Positions 51,916 through 61,448 are shown, numbered from the stretch's first letter. The stretch: DNA of 64,000 bases from Strigamia acuminata (GCA_949358305.1 OX442314.1:2917087-2981086), one strand, 5' to 3'. A program made the numbers and translations. The notes: generated by a model not told the origin, from the letters alone.

Positions 51916-52245
51916 TGCAGAAGCTCAATCTGGCGTCGAATCAGATGGGGGAGAAGTCGGCCGAGATTGCCGGCCAAATACTCCGGTTTAATCGCACGCT
52001 CACGGAACTGGATTTCTCCTTCAATCTCGATATAGGAATGGTAAATGAAAAATTGATTAATTAATTAATTAATTAATTAGTTAATTTTTTTCTAAATTTC
52101 CAAGGTGGGTGGTGTGGACATTTTCGAAAGACTCGAGAAGAACAGCACGCTCGTCAAGATGGATTTGCGCTGGTGCAATTGCGGCCGCGAAACTGAATAT
52201 TACGTTGATCAACTTTTGAAGAACAACCGCAATAAATGTCATTGA

Positions 52246-52859
52246 AAAAAATTCAAAGAAATAAAAATAAAAATTTCTCTCTCCTATTTTTCTCTTTATT
52301 TGTTTGTTTTATTTTATTACTAGTTTTACCTGGCCACGCGTTGCTGTGGCTCAGTTCCAACGTAGAGGAATCTCGAGGAAATAAATCCCGTGGAAATGAA
52401 TCTCGTGGAAATGAATCCCGTGGAAATAAATCCCGAGGATATAAATTCCAAGGAAATAAATCCCGTGGAAGTCAAGTTAAATAAAAGCTTTCAATAAAAG
52501 CCTTTAATCTGACTTCAATAAAAGCCTTTAAAAACCAAAAAATTCGTAATTGTAGCTAAAAAAATGGAAAGGAATCGTATAATTTTTTAGTGATCGATGG
52601 AGTGGGGCTTCTGTAATCTTCAGATAATTTTATACTCTACAATAGATTGATTTTTAATTTTTTTAATAGATTTTGACATTTTTTTTTTACATTTTTTTTA
52701 ATTTGTTGGTTTTATGTATTTAATTTTTTTCAAATCAATCACAAAATGTACTTCCAAGTTTTAGCATTAGGTTTTATGTAGTTTTTTCAAGAATTGTGTT
52801 TTTTTATTTCTGTGTGACATCATAATAATGTCATTCCAAACACTGTCATTGTTGGATAC
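52246..52859. repeat. Right flank of the array with a 15-bp tandem repeat
   Basis: Similarity to the array ends here. Positions 52377-52471 hold about six copies of GGAAATAAATCCCGT. Before it, ACTAGTTTTACCTGGCCACGCG resembles a tail motif seen in arthropod dispersed repeats, though I cannot name the family. The remaining AT-rich sequence to 52859 shows nothing recognisable. Confidence 0.6.
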
Positions 52860-53349
52860 TAGGGATGAGAACGGGACCAATTTTTGAGTCCCGTCCCGTC
52901 CCGTGTCCCGAAAATTTGAATTTTTCGGGTCCCGTCCCGTCCCGTGTCCCGAAAATTTTTATTTTTGGGTCCCGTCCCGTCTCGTGTCCCGAAATTTTAA
53001 ATTTTTCGGGTCCCGAATCGTCCCGTGTCCCGAAGTTTTCACTTTTTCCGGGCCCAAAAAACACGCGTATTATGTAAAATACGCATTTTATGTCGTAATA
53101 CACACGTATTACGTCATAATACACCTGTTTCACGACGTAATACACACGTTTTACGTCTTATTACGGCGAATTACGTAATACACACGTAATATACAAGTCC
53201 CGTCCCGTCCCGAATCCCGTGGAATATCGTTTCACCCAGTCCCGTCCCGAATCCCGTGGAGTACGTTTCACCCAGTCCCGTCCTGTCCCGAATCCCGCTA
53301 CGGGACCGGGACGGGACCGGGACCATTCCCGGTCCCGTTCTCATCCCTA
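52860..53349. mobile_element. hAT-like MITE, 490 bp
   Basis: Terminal inverted repeats TAGGGATGAGAACGGGACC at both ends. Flanking 8-bp repeats TTGGATAC (52852-52859) and GTAGATAC (53350-53357) match at 6 of 8 positions. The interior holds a CCCGTCCCGTGTCCCGAAAA minisatellite and a block of ATTACGTCATAATACAC-like repeats. No transposase frame is present. Confidence 0.8.
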
Positions 53350-53357
53350 GTAGATAC

Positions 53358-54385
53358 ACCTTAAATGACGTCATATACAGAATTTTGTTGTTTCCCTGAT
53401 TTTGAAGCAAGGCAGTGGCGCAAAGAGCAATCCCTTAAAATCAACAAAATTGTTATAGATATAAAATTTTTGACTGAAAATTTGATAATTACGTATAAAA
53501 ATACATAATATAAAGTTCTGTTCTATTTTTCATGCGTGTACCAAACGATCATTTGTTTACCTTTTGTCATTTTTTGATGAGCTAAAAGGAAAAAGAAATT
53601 TTTTATACAATTTTAAAAATTTTTGGATTCGAAAAAAAAAATATGTCAATATCACATAAAAAAATCATTTTGAACCATCATGAATCATGGAGATTGAATT
53701 CAAAAGTAGTGGGTAAACAAACAAATTTTAAAAAAAAAAAAAATTTAATTTTTAAATCCGTTTATTTTTTATATATATTTAGAAAATGCATGAAATTTCA
53801 GAAAGAAAATCCCGTTTGCTTTCGAGGAAAAAAATATACACTTTTGGAGGTCAAAATCAACCCTATAAAAATAATTGAGATTGAATTCAAAAGTTGTGGG
53901 TACCAGTAATCAAAGAAATTTCGTTACACCACAACATACAGATTGTCACTATTTTATTTATAAAAAAAAACATCTATCTCTACTCGCACTTTCCAATTGA
54001 TAATAAAGTGATTAAATCACTTTTATATTACCGTTTTATTTCGTTCTTAGCTAAATTTCTAACTATTTTCGATTTTCAATAATTTTTCTTTAATTTTCAC
54101 TATTTTTGCTTAATTCTAGATAAATTTATATATATTATATATAAAATCGTATACATAAAATATTTTATCTTTACATTGCTTATAAATTTTATTCCTCATT
54201 TAATTGCCTAATAAGCTTTACCTAATTAGCTTTCATTGTAAACGATCAAATAGGGTAAAAATATAATTAAGCAGGTGCTGTCGTCGTAAACTGGACTCAA
54301 ATTGTATGTAAGATCATGCAATTTGACAGTTAATACCAAATAAAATTGAAATCTCTCAATTTACCATCAACATCCAGCTCTGAAA
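53358..54385. other. AT-rich intergenic stretch, no gene seen
   Basis: I see no coding signal. Two copies of GAGATTGAATTCAAAAGT (about 53690 and 53878) are each followed by a GTGGGTA word. Otherwise poly-A and poly-T runs. Confidence 0.6.
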
Positions 54386-54883
54386 ATGAAAGCAACCGTT
54401 TTGACTTTGCTGTTTTTATTCCTCGCTGTGTCAGTCGTGATACTGTAAGTATTAGCATTTCTAGACATTGAACAAAACTCAGTAATCATTTTCGTTAAAG
54501 TGTGGCCAATGCTGAAGATGAAGACTGTATCGGTGAGGGAAACGATTGCGTAAACGGGAGGCATTTTGGCCAAGAACGCCAGATTTTGGCCAGGAGTGAC
54601 TAATGACTCAATAACTTGAAAATCAACATCCAACCTAACCTGAACCGACCTAACCTAACCTAACCTAACTGAGTCACACAAAGAAAAACCCATCAAAATA
54701 AACCAAACTAGCAAGCAAACAGATGATAAATTCAAAATTTTAAAGCAGAATTATGATTTTCAAGTTATTGAATCATTAGTCACTCCTGGTGCATTGTTGT
54801 AGCCGAAATCGGGTATGTTCTGCCAATACGCAAACGGCGGTAATAAACCATGCTGCGCAGGCTTCCAATCGCAGTATAAATAA
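54386..54883 (+). CDS. Predicted secreted cysteine-rich (knottin-like) peptide
   Basis: A 62-residue product is predicted from exons 54386-54444, 54501-54549 and 54803-54883. Splice sites are ACT|GTAAGT, TTAAAG|TG, TGC|GTAAAC and TTGTAG|CC, and phases agree across both introns. Exon 1 encodes a signal peptide (Lys near the start, then LTLLFLFLAVSVVI). Cleavage is likely after the ANA sequence, leaving an acidic EDED start. The mature part has Cys spacing C-X6-C-X6-C-X9-CC and ends about eight residues later. Such short secreted peptides in arthropods include antimicrobial peptides and inhibitor-cystine-knot toxins; sequence alone cannot decide. Five cysteines is odd for a knot, which needs six, so the C-terminal end may be degraded or alternatively spliced. 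ATTAAA at 54952-54957 may be the poly(A) signal. Intron 2 is filled by a MITE. Confidence 0.55.
54590..54789. mobile_element. 200-bp MITE in intron 2 of the cysteine-rich peptide gene
   Basis: The inverted ends CCAGGAGTGACTAATGA and its complement extend to about 36 bp with a mismatch (through CAATAACTTGAAAATCA). The interior has a CCTAACCTAACCTAACC run near 54650, the complement of TTAGG. No clear target duplication is visible. The element fills most of the 253-bp intron (54550-54802). Confidence 0.75.
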
Positions 54884-55066
54884 ATTGCGACAGTGCAAAA
54901 AAATACCGTAAATTGGAAATCTAATTCGACATTTTTCAAATTTTGTTGTCCATTAAAAAATAACCTTTCCCCAGCAATCTTGCTCGTTTATTCATTACAC
55001 TTAATCCTATTTAACTACGGTTCGGCGGCGCCCTAATTTTTTATCAAGTCAAATAGTAGTTGTGAC

Positions 55067-55142
55067 GGGTCACTACAAAACACGGGGTACACCCCAAATG
55101 GGGTACCCCAATTGGGGTGTACCCCGTGTTTTGTAGTGACCC
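55067..55142. mobile_element. 76-bp palindromic mini-element with 9-bp target duplication
   Basis: The arms GGGTCACTACAAAACACGGG and complement are perfect over 30 bp (55067-55096 against 55113-55142) around the inner palindrome TGGGGTACCCCA. The direct repeat AGTTGTGAC lies at 55058-55066 and again at 55143-55151. This is a complete foldback insertion. A 9-bp duplication fits Mutator-like transposases best, but the family is inference. Confidence 0.85.
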
Positions 55143-55555
55143 AGTTGTGACGGGAAAACCCAGCGTCATAAACATTACGTCACGGTGATGTAATGTGCAT
55201 TCAATATTCGGCCATATTTTTCCAGGCTTCTACTGTGGAGCCGTTGTTGTGCATTAATGCAGCAATACCAACATTTGAAACCGAACGAACAATTGTAGTT
55301 GGTTTTTAAATTTTATTTTCATCACACGAAAACAAAATGTGGCATGTCGATCGTTTTTTCGTCGTACCATAAGTTGGATTGTACTAATTTGATGGTGCTC
55401 TACAACTTTAGAATTGGAAATTTTGTTGTATCTTAAACTGTTTAAAAGTTAAAAGGTGAATGACCTTGAAGATGACCTTCCGGGTCAAATTTAAGGTCAC
55501 CACTGGATAGACCACCATCGACTTATGGGCAGATAGGAATTTTTGTTTTAACCAG

Positions 55556-56469
55556 TGTCGTGATTCGACTTTAGTGGATGAGAAATACAAATATTTTGTC
55601 GGGACAAATAATACACTTTATTAAACAAGTACGAAATATTTGATACAATGGATAAATGTATTATTGTTGGTCTCGGATCCTGTTGCGAATACGAGTCGTT
55701 GCTGAAACAATCAGCCCTTGATTGTTCAGACTTACACGTGGCTTATATTGTCTGTTGTCTAGGGTTATATTTTCTGCTCTTTGCGAATCGAGTCAGTCTC
55801 AATTCGATTAGCAGTTTGGATATGAAATCAAACGAAGCCCACTTCGTTTGGAACACGTGGCGCACGTGTTACTTATCGCCAAAGTGGTCGGTTGAATCCA
55901 AATTGAATCCGTTTGGAATTTCGGTCGAGTTAGTCTCAACTTCGTTCCGTGCGCGTGGTGCGCGAGATTCTTTCGCCAATACGTTTGGTCAGTCCAAACT
56001 AGAGGAAATCGTTGCGTGTACGTGTGTTCTGCGAAACACGTGGCGTACGTATTTTCCTTCGGCGATCGATCGGCGATTTAGGCCCGAAGTCGTGTTCGGT
56101 TAACACGTGCTTCGTCAATTCGCTTCGTGCGAATCAACGATAAATTCGTTCGGAATATTTATTCCAACGTGGTCTGACCACGTCAAATAAATGTGATTGT
56201 CTGCTTACAGTTAGTATGGTCAACGGCCTGAAAGGTGAGGAAATTGGTGCTCTTGCTGAAATCTGGTTACTGTAGTGTCATTTCCGGTCAAGCCTCGGTC
56301 TTATATACTGACCGGAAGTGACGCAATATGTAGATTATTCTGATTATTCAGATCCGCAGAAATACGAGACTAGTCAATCTAGTCTATTTCTGGTAGCGCT
56401 CCTGGCAGTCAAACTCATTAACACGATAAATCCCATCGATTTATCTTCAGGTGATCCGGAATCACCACA
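55556..56469 (-). repeat. Minus-strand Ty3/gypsy-type LTR, 914 bp
   Basis: On the minus strand it begins TGTGGTGATTC and ends GAATCACGACA, an inverted match of 10 of 11. It is preceded by the purine tract GGGGAGGGA (56472-56480). A TATATAAG box is near 56305-56315, and AATAAA precedes the 3' end (about 55618). A CTGGTTAAAAC sequence follows where a primer site would be. No coding sequence attached to it is visible in the window. The plus-strand frame at 55648-56103 lies inside it and is not a gene. Confidence 0.65.
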
Positions 56470-56480
56470 CGTCCCTCCCC

Positions 56481-58258
56481 TAGAATAAACATCGGGACCA
56501 AACCAACGTTGGAAGATTGGCAAAGAAAACTATTTATTTTATGAAATAATTTACCTCTGAATAAACTTTTTGTGATGAATTTCAAATGAGAACGAGATAT
56601 AATCAAATTTTTAAAATAGGTTGTGACGGTGACGACCACAACTTCCTAGCTCTACTAGTACCGGGTATAAGTCGCATAAACAGTGAATATATTGGAGATA
56701 AATACAAGACAAAGATGGCTCTCAAAACAACTACATTTATTGTTACCAAACAATATGATCGCTACTAAAGTTATACATGCGATTAAGCCGACATTTGGCC
56801 AGTTAAAAGTATAATTAAACTATACAAAAGTTGGCTGTAAAACAGCCCTGAAATAATATCAATGCGTATCCTGGATTCGGGAATGGTCTGGTCACCACTC
56901 GACCGGGTTTACAGATGTCATCGGGGCCGGTCTGGCTGCGTCCTCGAGTCCGGGATGGCTTCGTGATCCTCGTGGCTTCTGTCGGTGTTGTTAAGCGTAA
57001 CTGGGTTCGTGTAATGCTTCGCTGGGTTGATAGATCAGTTGATCCGAGAGGTGCGGTTGACTCATGTGCACCGCCACAACTTTGGGAGGATATTGGTTTA
57101 AGTAAATGGATTCATTTACTTATCAATATTCCGACTTCGAATTATATTTAATTCGAGATGTTGTGATTTTATTTAGATGTTCCGCTTTAACAATTGTTGC
57201 CAAATTGTTGTTACATTGGGTTCAATGTAATGTAACTAAGTCTTCTTGACTTAATTGTTTAACTTGTATCCAAGTTAATATTGTTCTGTTGATAAAGTAA
57301 TAATGATTAGGCTTCCCGTCGCAATCACGCAGTTGCCATCGATAAACACGCTTTGCCATGCAGAACTGTATCAAGCGTCTCCGGCGCAGCAGCACGGTCG
57401 TCCATCGAGTGGTTGACGGTACCACATACACCGGGGGTTATAGCTCGCGGCTCCGCACAGCAGTTTAGCCCTTCGTGGTACTAATGACAAGCTGACTGCT
57501 TTGGCTCCGCTCATCATGGGAATTAGTTTACCAAACACTTGGTGCTACTCGTGGTTACTGTCAAACAGACTGCTTTGGCACCAACAGGCGATGGAACCAA
57601 CTCCCAATAATAATTGGCGCTACTTGCGGTTACAGAATGCTTTCGTACCGCAAATGACCATTCTGTCCTGCCAGGAGGATACTGAATTGCATAGAAGCGG
57701 GTTCTCCTCGGCGAGACCGTTGATTGAACATTAGAATCCAACTTAAAACCTTCAATCGGTTAAATGTATTGTTCGGCAGAACAATGCGCGGTTTCAAGCG
57801 ATTAAACCATCAACAAGAAACCAAATAATTCATACTAAATACCGTACGAAACATATACCAAATGCCGTATAAAACATATACCAAATACCGTATAAAAACA
57901 TATACGAATACCGTATAAATGCTGTATAAACATATACCAAATGCCTTGAATACAAGAACTACGAGTTGACTTATAACTAAGAACTGTGACTGTGTGTGAT
58001 TTGACTGATTACTGAACTTCTTCTCTTACTTACTGACCGATTGTCGAGGAATATATATCGTATTGGATTAAGGGATTTTATCACTTATCCAATTGGAACA
58101 ATGGTTCCAGGAATCCCGCCAATCCCGTGATACCGGAAGTGGATACGGAGGAGCACAGACGGATTATGCAAATTACTTGGCACAACCGGAACTGGATACC
58201 CAGGACCGGAAATGGATTCCACCAATCAAATTGATCGGTTGATCGATTGATCACCAAA
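56481..58258. other. Repeat-derived stretch without recognisable genes
   Basis: Only short frames occur on either strand and none shows a domain. Scattered features look like noncoding parts of minus-strand retroelements: a TTGTGACGGTGACG word near 56622 and a sequence reading TTTGGTGATCAATCG on the minus strand near 58255, possibly a leader or primer site. Confidence 0.4.
57836..57945. repeat. 22-bp tandem repeat ACCGTATAAAACATATACCAAAT
   Basis: About five imperfect copies of a 21-23-bp motif (CCGTATAAA, then CATATACCAAAT). No associated gene. Confidence 0.8.
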
Positions 58259-58691
58259 TGTCCTGTCCCGCAGAAACTGATGTTAAACTGTATTTAACAT
58301 TAATAAACATTAATATATCTTTATATTAAATGTTCACAAAGCTTCGTTTTACTCCAATAAATATAGGTTTATATTTATTCACACATTCTTTATTTATATC
58401 TTGAATTTACCGCTAAATCGTAATCGCGCCATCTTGTGGCAACATCGCGCATTGACAAATGCGGGTTTAGCAGACGACTCTTCGTAATTCGGCCGTGATA
58501 TACTTATATCATGTAGTGAATGTTATTTAACATTCACTAATACAACATCTTTTGCTTTGAAACCTTATAAATAGCTTTATTTAGGAATTATATCCATTTT
58601 ACACAGAATACTGCAAAAATACCGTCATAATGACATAACAGCGCTTTTCCGGAGAAAATAGGCATTTATAGCCATTGTAAACCGTCACACA
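58259..58691 (-). repeat. Possible minus-strand gypsy-type LTR
   Basis: On the minus strand a purine tract TAAGGGGGA (58692-58700) is followed by TGTGTGACGG. The region contains AATAAA signals and AAGATGGCG (58427-58435). The end is placed at GGGACAGGACA before TTTGGTGATC. The ends do not form a good inverted repeat, so the 3' limit is a guess. Confidence 0.4.
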
Positions 58692-59222
58692 TCCCCCTTA
58701 AAAACACTACTATATAAAACTTATAGAGTTTTGTTTTTCTCCTAATTAATATAAATGCTGTTTTCGGGCTTGTTATATCTTGAGATGATGTGACCTCCAC
58801 CTCGGAATTGAGTTTTACGTAATACCAATTAATTTATCTAAGTTCTAGATTTCTGCCTGAAATAACTTTTCTAAATAACACGAATTCAAGTTGAGAATTT
58901 ATTTTCTAGTCTTCTTTTGAAGAAACCTTCGTCATACATAAAATCATCTTTTGTAATATCACAAAATTTATTTCATGTGTCTAGTCAAATGTATCGCTAT
59001 AAATATATAATAATAGATTCAAACTTTGGAATTCTTTGTATCATTTGACTAATTTAATTAAACTAGTTGCTTTAATAATGCAGCATTACATTTCCCAAGA
59101 TTTTATATTAATTCTAACTTTTATATTTTGTCCCCCTTTTCTTTAGAAACGAGGTCATGATTCATAGAGAAAGAATGTTTCTGTTACTCTATAATGGGAG
59201 ATCTTTTGATCTGATGAATTCC

Positions 59223-59623
59223 CTACATTTTGTGTCGAGAAAGCTTCTCAAATAAGTCGGATATAGACTTATTAATAACCGTTGTTATTCTGGTTTCCAT
59301 TTCTGTAAGCCGTTGTTCTAACACTTCGATGGTGACCCAATTTTGTCGGGGTCGTTTAAATGAGTCTTTTGACACATTTGAATAATCAAAATTCTTATTC
59401 TGGTCATTAAATTTTCGTTTAGTCCAGGTGGGACAATCTTTTTTAGTATGTCCCGGTTGTTTACAATGAAAACATTTGCGGACGTACGTGAAGGTTGCAT
59501 TCTGTGAATTTGTAGCTTCAGGAACAGAAAGGCGTATGCCATTTTCACCACATATGAATTTGTTGGTCTGATGGCTAGTTGAATTAATATTAGATCGACT
59601 AGGCCAGTTTTCTTCAAACACCA
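59223..59623 (-). pseudogene. Retrotransposon Gag C-terminal fragment
   Basis: The frame holds a zinc knuckle of CX2CX4HX4C form (CFHCKQPGHTKKDC), a basic TKRKF segment and a C-terminal amphipathic stretch (EQRLTEMETRITTV), then a stop. The N-terminal part of Gag is cut off where a short LTR begins at 59624. No pol sequence follows; the next 500 bp on the minus strand are AT-rich with purine tracts (59131-59146 and 58692-58700). Confidence 0.65.
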
Positions 59624-59755
59624 TGTGAGAATGATAAAGACAACCGATCAAGATGATTGTCTAAACTAGACTGATTTATTCATAAAACCTAGAACCAATC
59701 ATACAAAAGATAGAACAAGTCTCGAAATGACCCCCAGGGGGAGCTATCGCTCACA
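59624..59755 (-). repeat. Short (132-bp) LTR of a gag-protease element
   Basis: Minus strand, from TGTGAGCGATAG to CATTCTCACA with inverted TGTGAG/CTCACA ends. It has AATAAA near 59670 and is preceded by the polypurine tract AAAAAGGGGGG (59759-59769). The position after the protease frame makes it the 3' LTR. The matching 5' LTR would lie beyond the copia-type element that begins at 61449. Confidence 0.6.
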
Positions 59756-60603
59756 CGACCCCCCTTTTTGGGTTGTCGCCCTCGACAACAAAACAAAAAA
59801 TTCAACAATTTCGATACAATGCGATTTTCTAATGCACAACAAGCCTCCGATAACTCCTCGCTCATCTTTGTCGAGTCCGTCTCTCCCGTCAAAGTCTCTT
59901 TTTGTTCTTCGGCAAAATATCTCTTAAGCTCCAGGTCCTCCAGCCAGCCCGGCTCCAAATTTTCTCGTACAATCTTGCCCTTGTGACTCGATTCGTCTTC
60001 ATTTTCATTCGCCTCATTCTTATCGTGTTCCTCGCCTTTCTCGTCGTGTTCCTCACCATATTTCGCGTCAACTTCATTGAACCCCGAAACCGTTTCGTCG
60101 AATTTTGATCTGTCCTCTCTCAAATTCACATTTTCTACGATCGCAACTAGCTCGATTTTCGTAACGTCAAGTTCTAAGTTCTCCTTCCCGCATTCCACGC
60201 CAAGATCGTCGTCGTTTTCAACAAATTCTTCGTCGTTGTTGTCAAAAATGCCATTTTCGTTTTCAACTTGATCGTTTTTTTCAAATTCGTCAACTTCTCC
60301 GTCCTTGTCGTCGTCTGCTACGTCCAAAATCTTGTCATATTCCACGACCAGTGACAAACACACGTTTTCTCGGTTCGCCTCTTTCTCGAATATTGCGCAA
60401 CCAACAGTCCGAACCTTGCTGCGATCTCTTGAAACATTCATGTCGCCATTCGGTTCCAAAATCAGCCTCAGACCTTCTTGCCTACGCCAGTCTGTGCCTA
60501 CGATGATAGGAAAAGGTAAACCTGACGACACTGCTACATTCCTCATTCTCGATTGAATATCGCCAATACGAAACGAAATGTCGAGAAATCCATCGATCTC
60601 CAA
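59689..60603 (-). pseudogene. Gypsy-type retropepsin fragment with long acidic tail
   Basis: The N-terminal 60 residues match the second half of a retropepsin (GLPFPIIVGTDW is the conserved flap-distal region). The next about 180 residues are strongly acidic (runs of D, E and N), and the frame ends inside the 132-bp LTR. The catalytic D-S/T-G triad is not complete in this frame: the S-G-A-S part can be read just upstream of 60603, but the Asp is missing. Gag ends 34 bp upstream in another frame. A small deletion or programmed frameshift could explain this. No reverse transcriptase or integrase follows. Confidence 0.6.
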
Positions 60604-60637
60604 CGGGCCATTGACGGAATGAAAACTGGCCCCCGAT

Positions 60638-61444
60638 CTATTCGCTCTTAATCATCTCCGGTTTCCTCGTCTTGACAACACAAGCTATAACCTTCTCCGG
60701 CGTTTTCTCCGTCGTAACTGCTCCCGCACTTGCCAACAAACAGTCGAAAGACACGTGTCCGATCTTACCGCACTTAAAACACGTGAGAGTAGATTTATCC
60801 ATCCCGTATCTATATTGCACGTGACGTTGTGAGTTCTTGTTCGTCGACGCCGCCGAAAATGCTTCCTTCGTCGATTCCCTCACCACGTCCTCCGCTGCTC
60901 GTTTAACTTCGACGTTACTACTATTTTTGTCCGTTGTCTTCACTTTTCTCGCCCCGTCCAAACCCCTCGCGCGATGTAAAAGCTCCTCAACCGAACCGAT
61001 GTTGCCAGATGCCAACGGAAACGACACCAACTCCTCGCCAATTCCGCCCAAAATCATCGACACTCGATCCGATTCACTTATACGGCTCGCACAACGCTCT
61101 AGTAAAGTGTTCTTTGAATAAATGTAATGAACGATCGTCTCCGATGCTTCCAGTTTTCTTTTCTTTTGCATTTCAAAGAATTCGTTCAAGTTCATGCGGC
61201 ACTTAAATCTATCTTCTAGAGCCCACATCCAGCCCTCCAAACTCGATATTTTCTTTCCTTCAGTCTTCTGCCAGTCGCTGGCGTGACCTTCTAGCCTCGT
61301 TGCTGCGTTCAATAGCGTCAGATCGTCCGTCCAGGCCGAAAGCTTCGCCACGCGTTTTACCTCCTTCACCCACGAATGCACGTTCTCCTTATCGTCGCCC
61401 GAAAAAGAGGATATGGCTTTTACGGTGTCGACGGTTGAGTGCAT
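60638..61444 (-). CDS. Ty3/gypsy-type Gag, N-terminus probably truncated
   Basis: 268 residues from the Met at 61444. The first about 170 residues are a Retrotrans_gag-type capsid (SSFSGDDKENVHSWVKEVKR; WQKTEG; LEDRF). A charged linker leads to a zinc knuckle CFKCGKIGHVSFDC (CX2CX4HX4C) and a short tail. The open frame continues 21 codons upstream into the LTR of another element (61449 onwards), so the true start may be lost. It heads the minus-strand gag-protease element. Confidence 0.7.
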   Translation of the reverse strand: MHSTVDTVKAISSFSGDDKENVHSWVKEVKRVAKLSAWTDDLTLLNAATRLEGHASDWQKTEGKKISSLEGWMWALEDRFKCRMNLNEFFEMQKKRKLEASETIVHYIYSKNTLLERCASRISESDRVSMILGGIGEELVSFPLASGNIGSVEELLHRARGLDGARKVKTTDKNSSNVEVKRAAEDVVRESTKEAFSAASTNKNSQRHVQYRYGMDKSTLTCFKCGKIGHVSFDCLLASAGAVTTEKTPEKVIACVVKTRKPEMIKSE

Positions 61445-61448
61445 CTGC

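Larger units (their letters stand above)
44026..52245 (+). pseudogene. Tcte1: DRC5/TCTE1-like copy 12, split by a copia retrotransposon
   Basis: Exon 1 is 44026-44088. Exon 2 is split into 44600-45463 and 51921-52040, and exon 3 is 52105-52245. Exon 2 stops after codon 288, where the LTR begins. Translation would read four LTR codons and end at TAA 45476-45478, removing the last 86 residues and most of the LRR domain. Apart from the insertion the frame is open. Substitutions include Lys to Arg and Ser to Ala in the N-terminal half, Val to Ile in DCVKI, Cys to Phe before NLDIG, and Gly to Arg and Glu to Lys in exon 3. It is the most diverged copy and lies at the right edge of the array. Intron 2 has gained a TTAA-type microsatellite (about 52055-52082). 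Confidence 0.9.
1..52250 (+). repeat. Head-to-tail macrosatellite array of gene-bearing 3,671-bp units
   Basis: Twelve direct units are visible. Starts: 1, 3672, 7343, 11014, 14685, 18356, 22016, 25698, 29369, 33040, 36711 and 40357. Most units are exactly 3,671 bp. Unit 6 is 11 bp shorter, through a change in the TGTCTGAAAATG repeat near 21515. Unit 7 is 11 bp longer, through a small duplication near 22515. Unit 11 is 25 bp shorter, through changes in the 3' minisatellites. Unit 12 is interrupted by two transposons and loses similarity to the others just after its gene, near 52250. Position 1 is already inside a unit, so the array extends leftwards. All genes point the same way. The phase of unit boundaries is arbitrary. 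The near identity suggests recent amplification by unequal exchange; this is inference. Confidence 0.97.

Noticed and set aside
52236-52484. 82-codon frame with a hydrophobic segment and SRGNE repeats
   Set aside because: It begins inside the last codons of the DRC5 gene. The hydrophobic part is a T-rich 3' flank and the repeats are the 15-bp minisatellite.
55648-56103. 151-codon plus-strand frame
   Set aside because: It lies inside the well-bounded minus-strand LTR (55556-56469) and has no domain.
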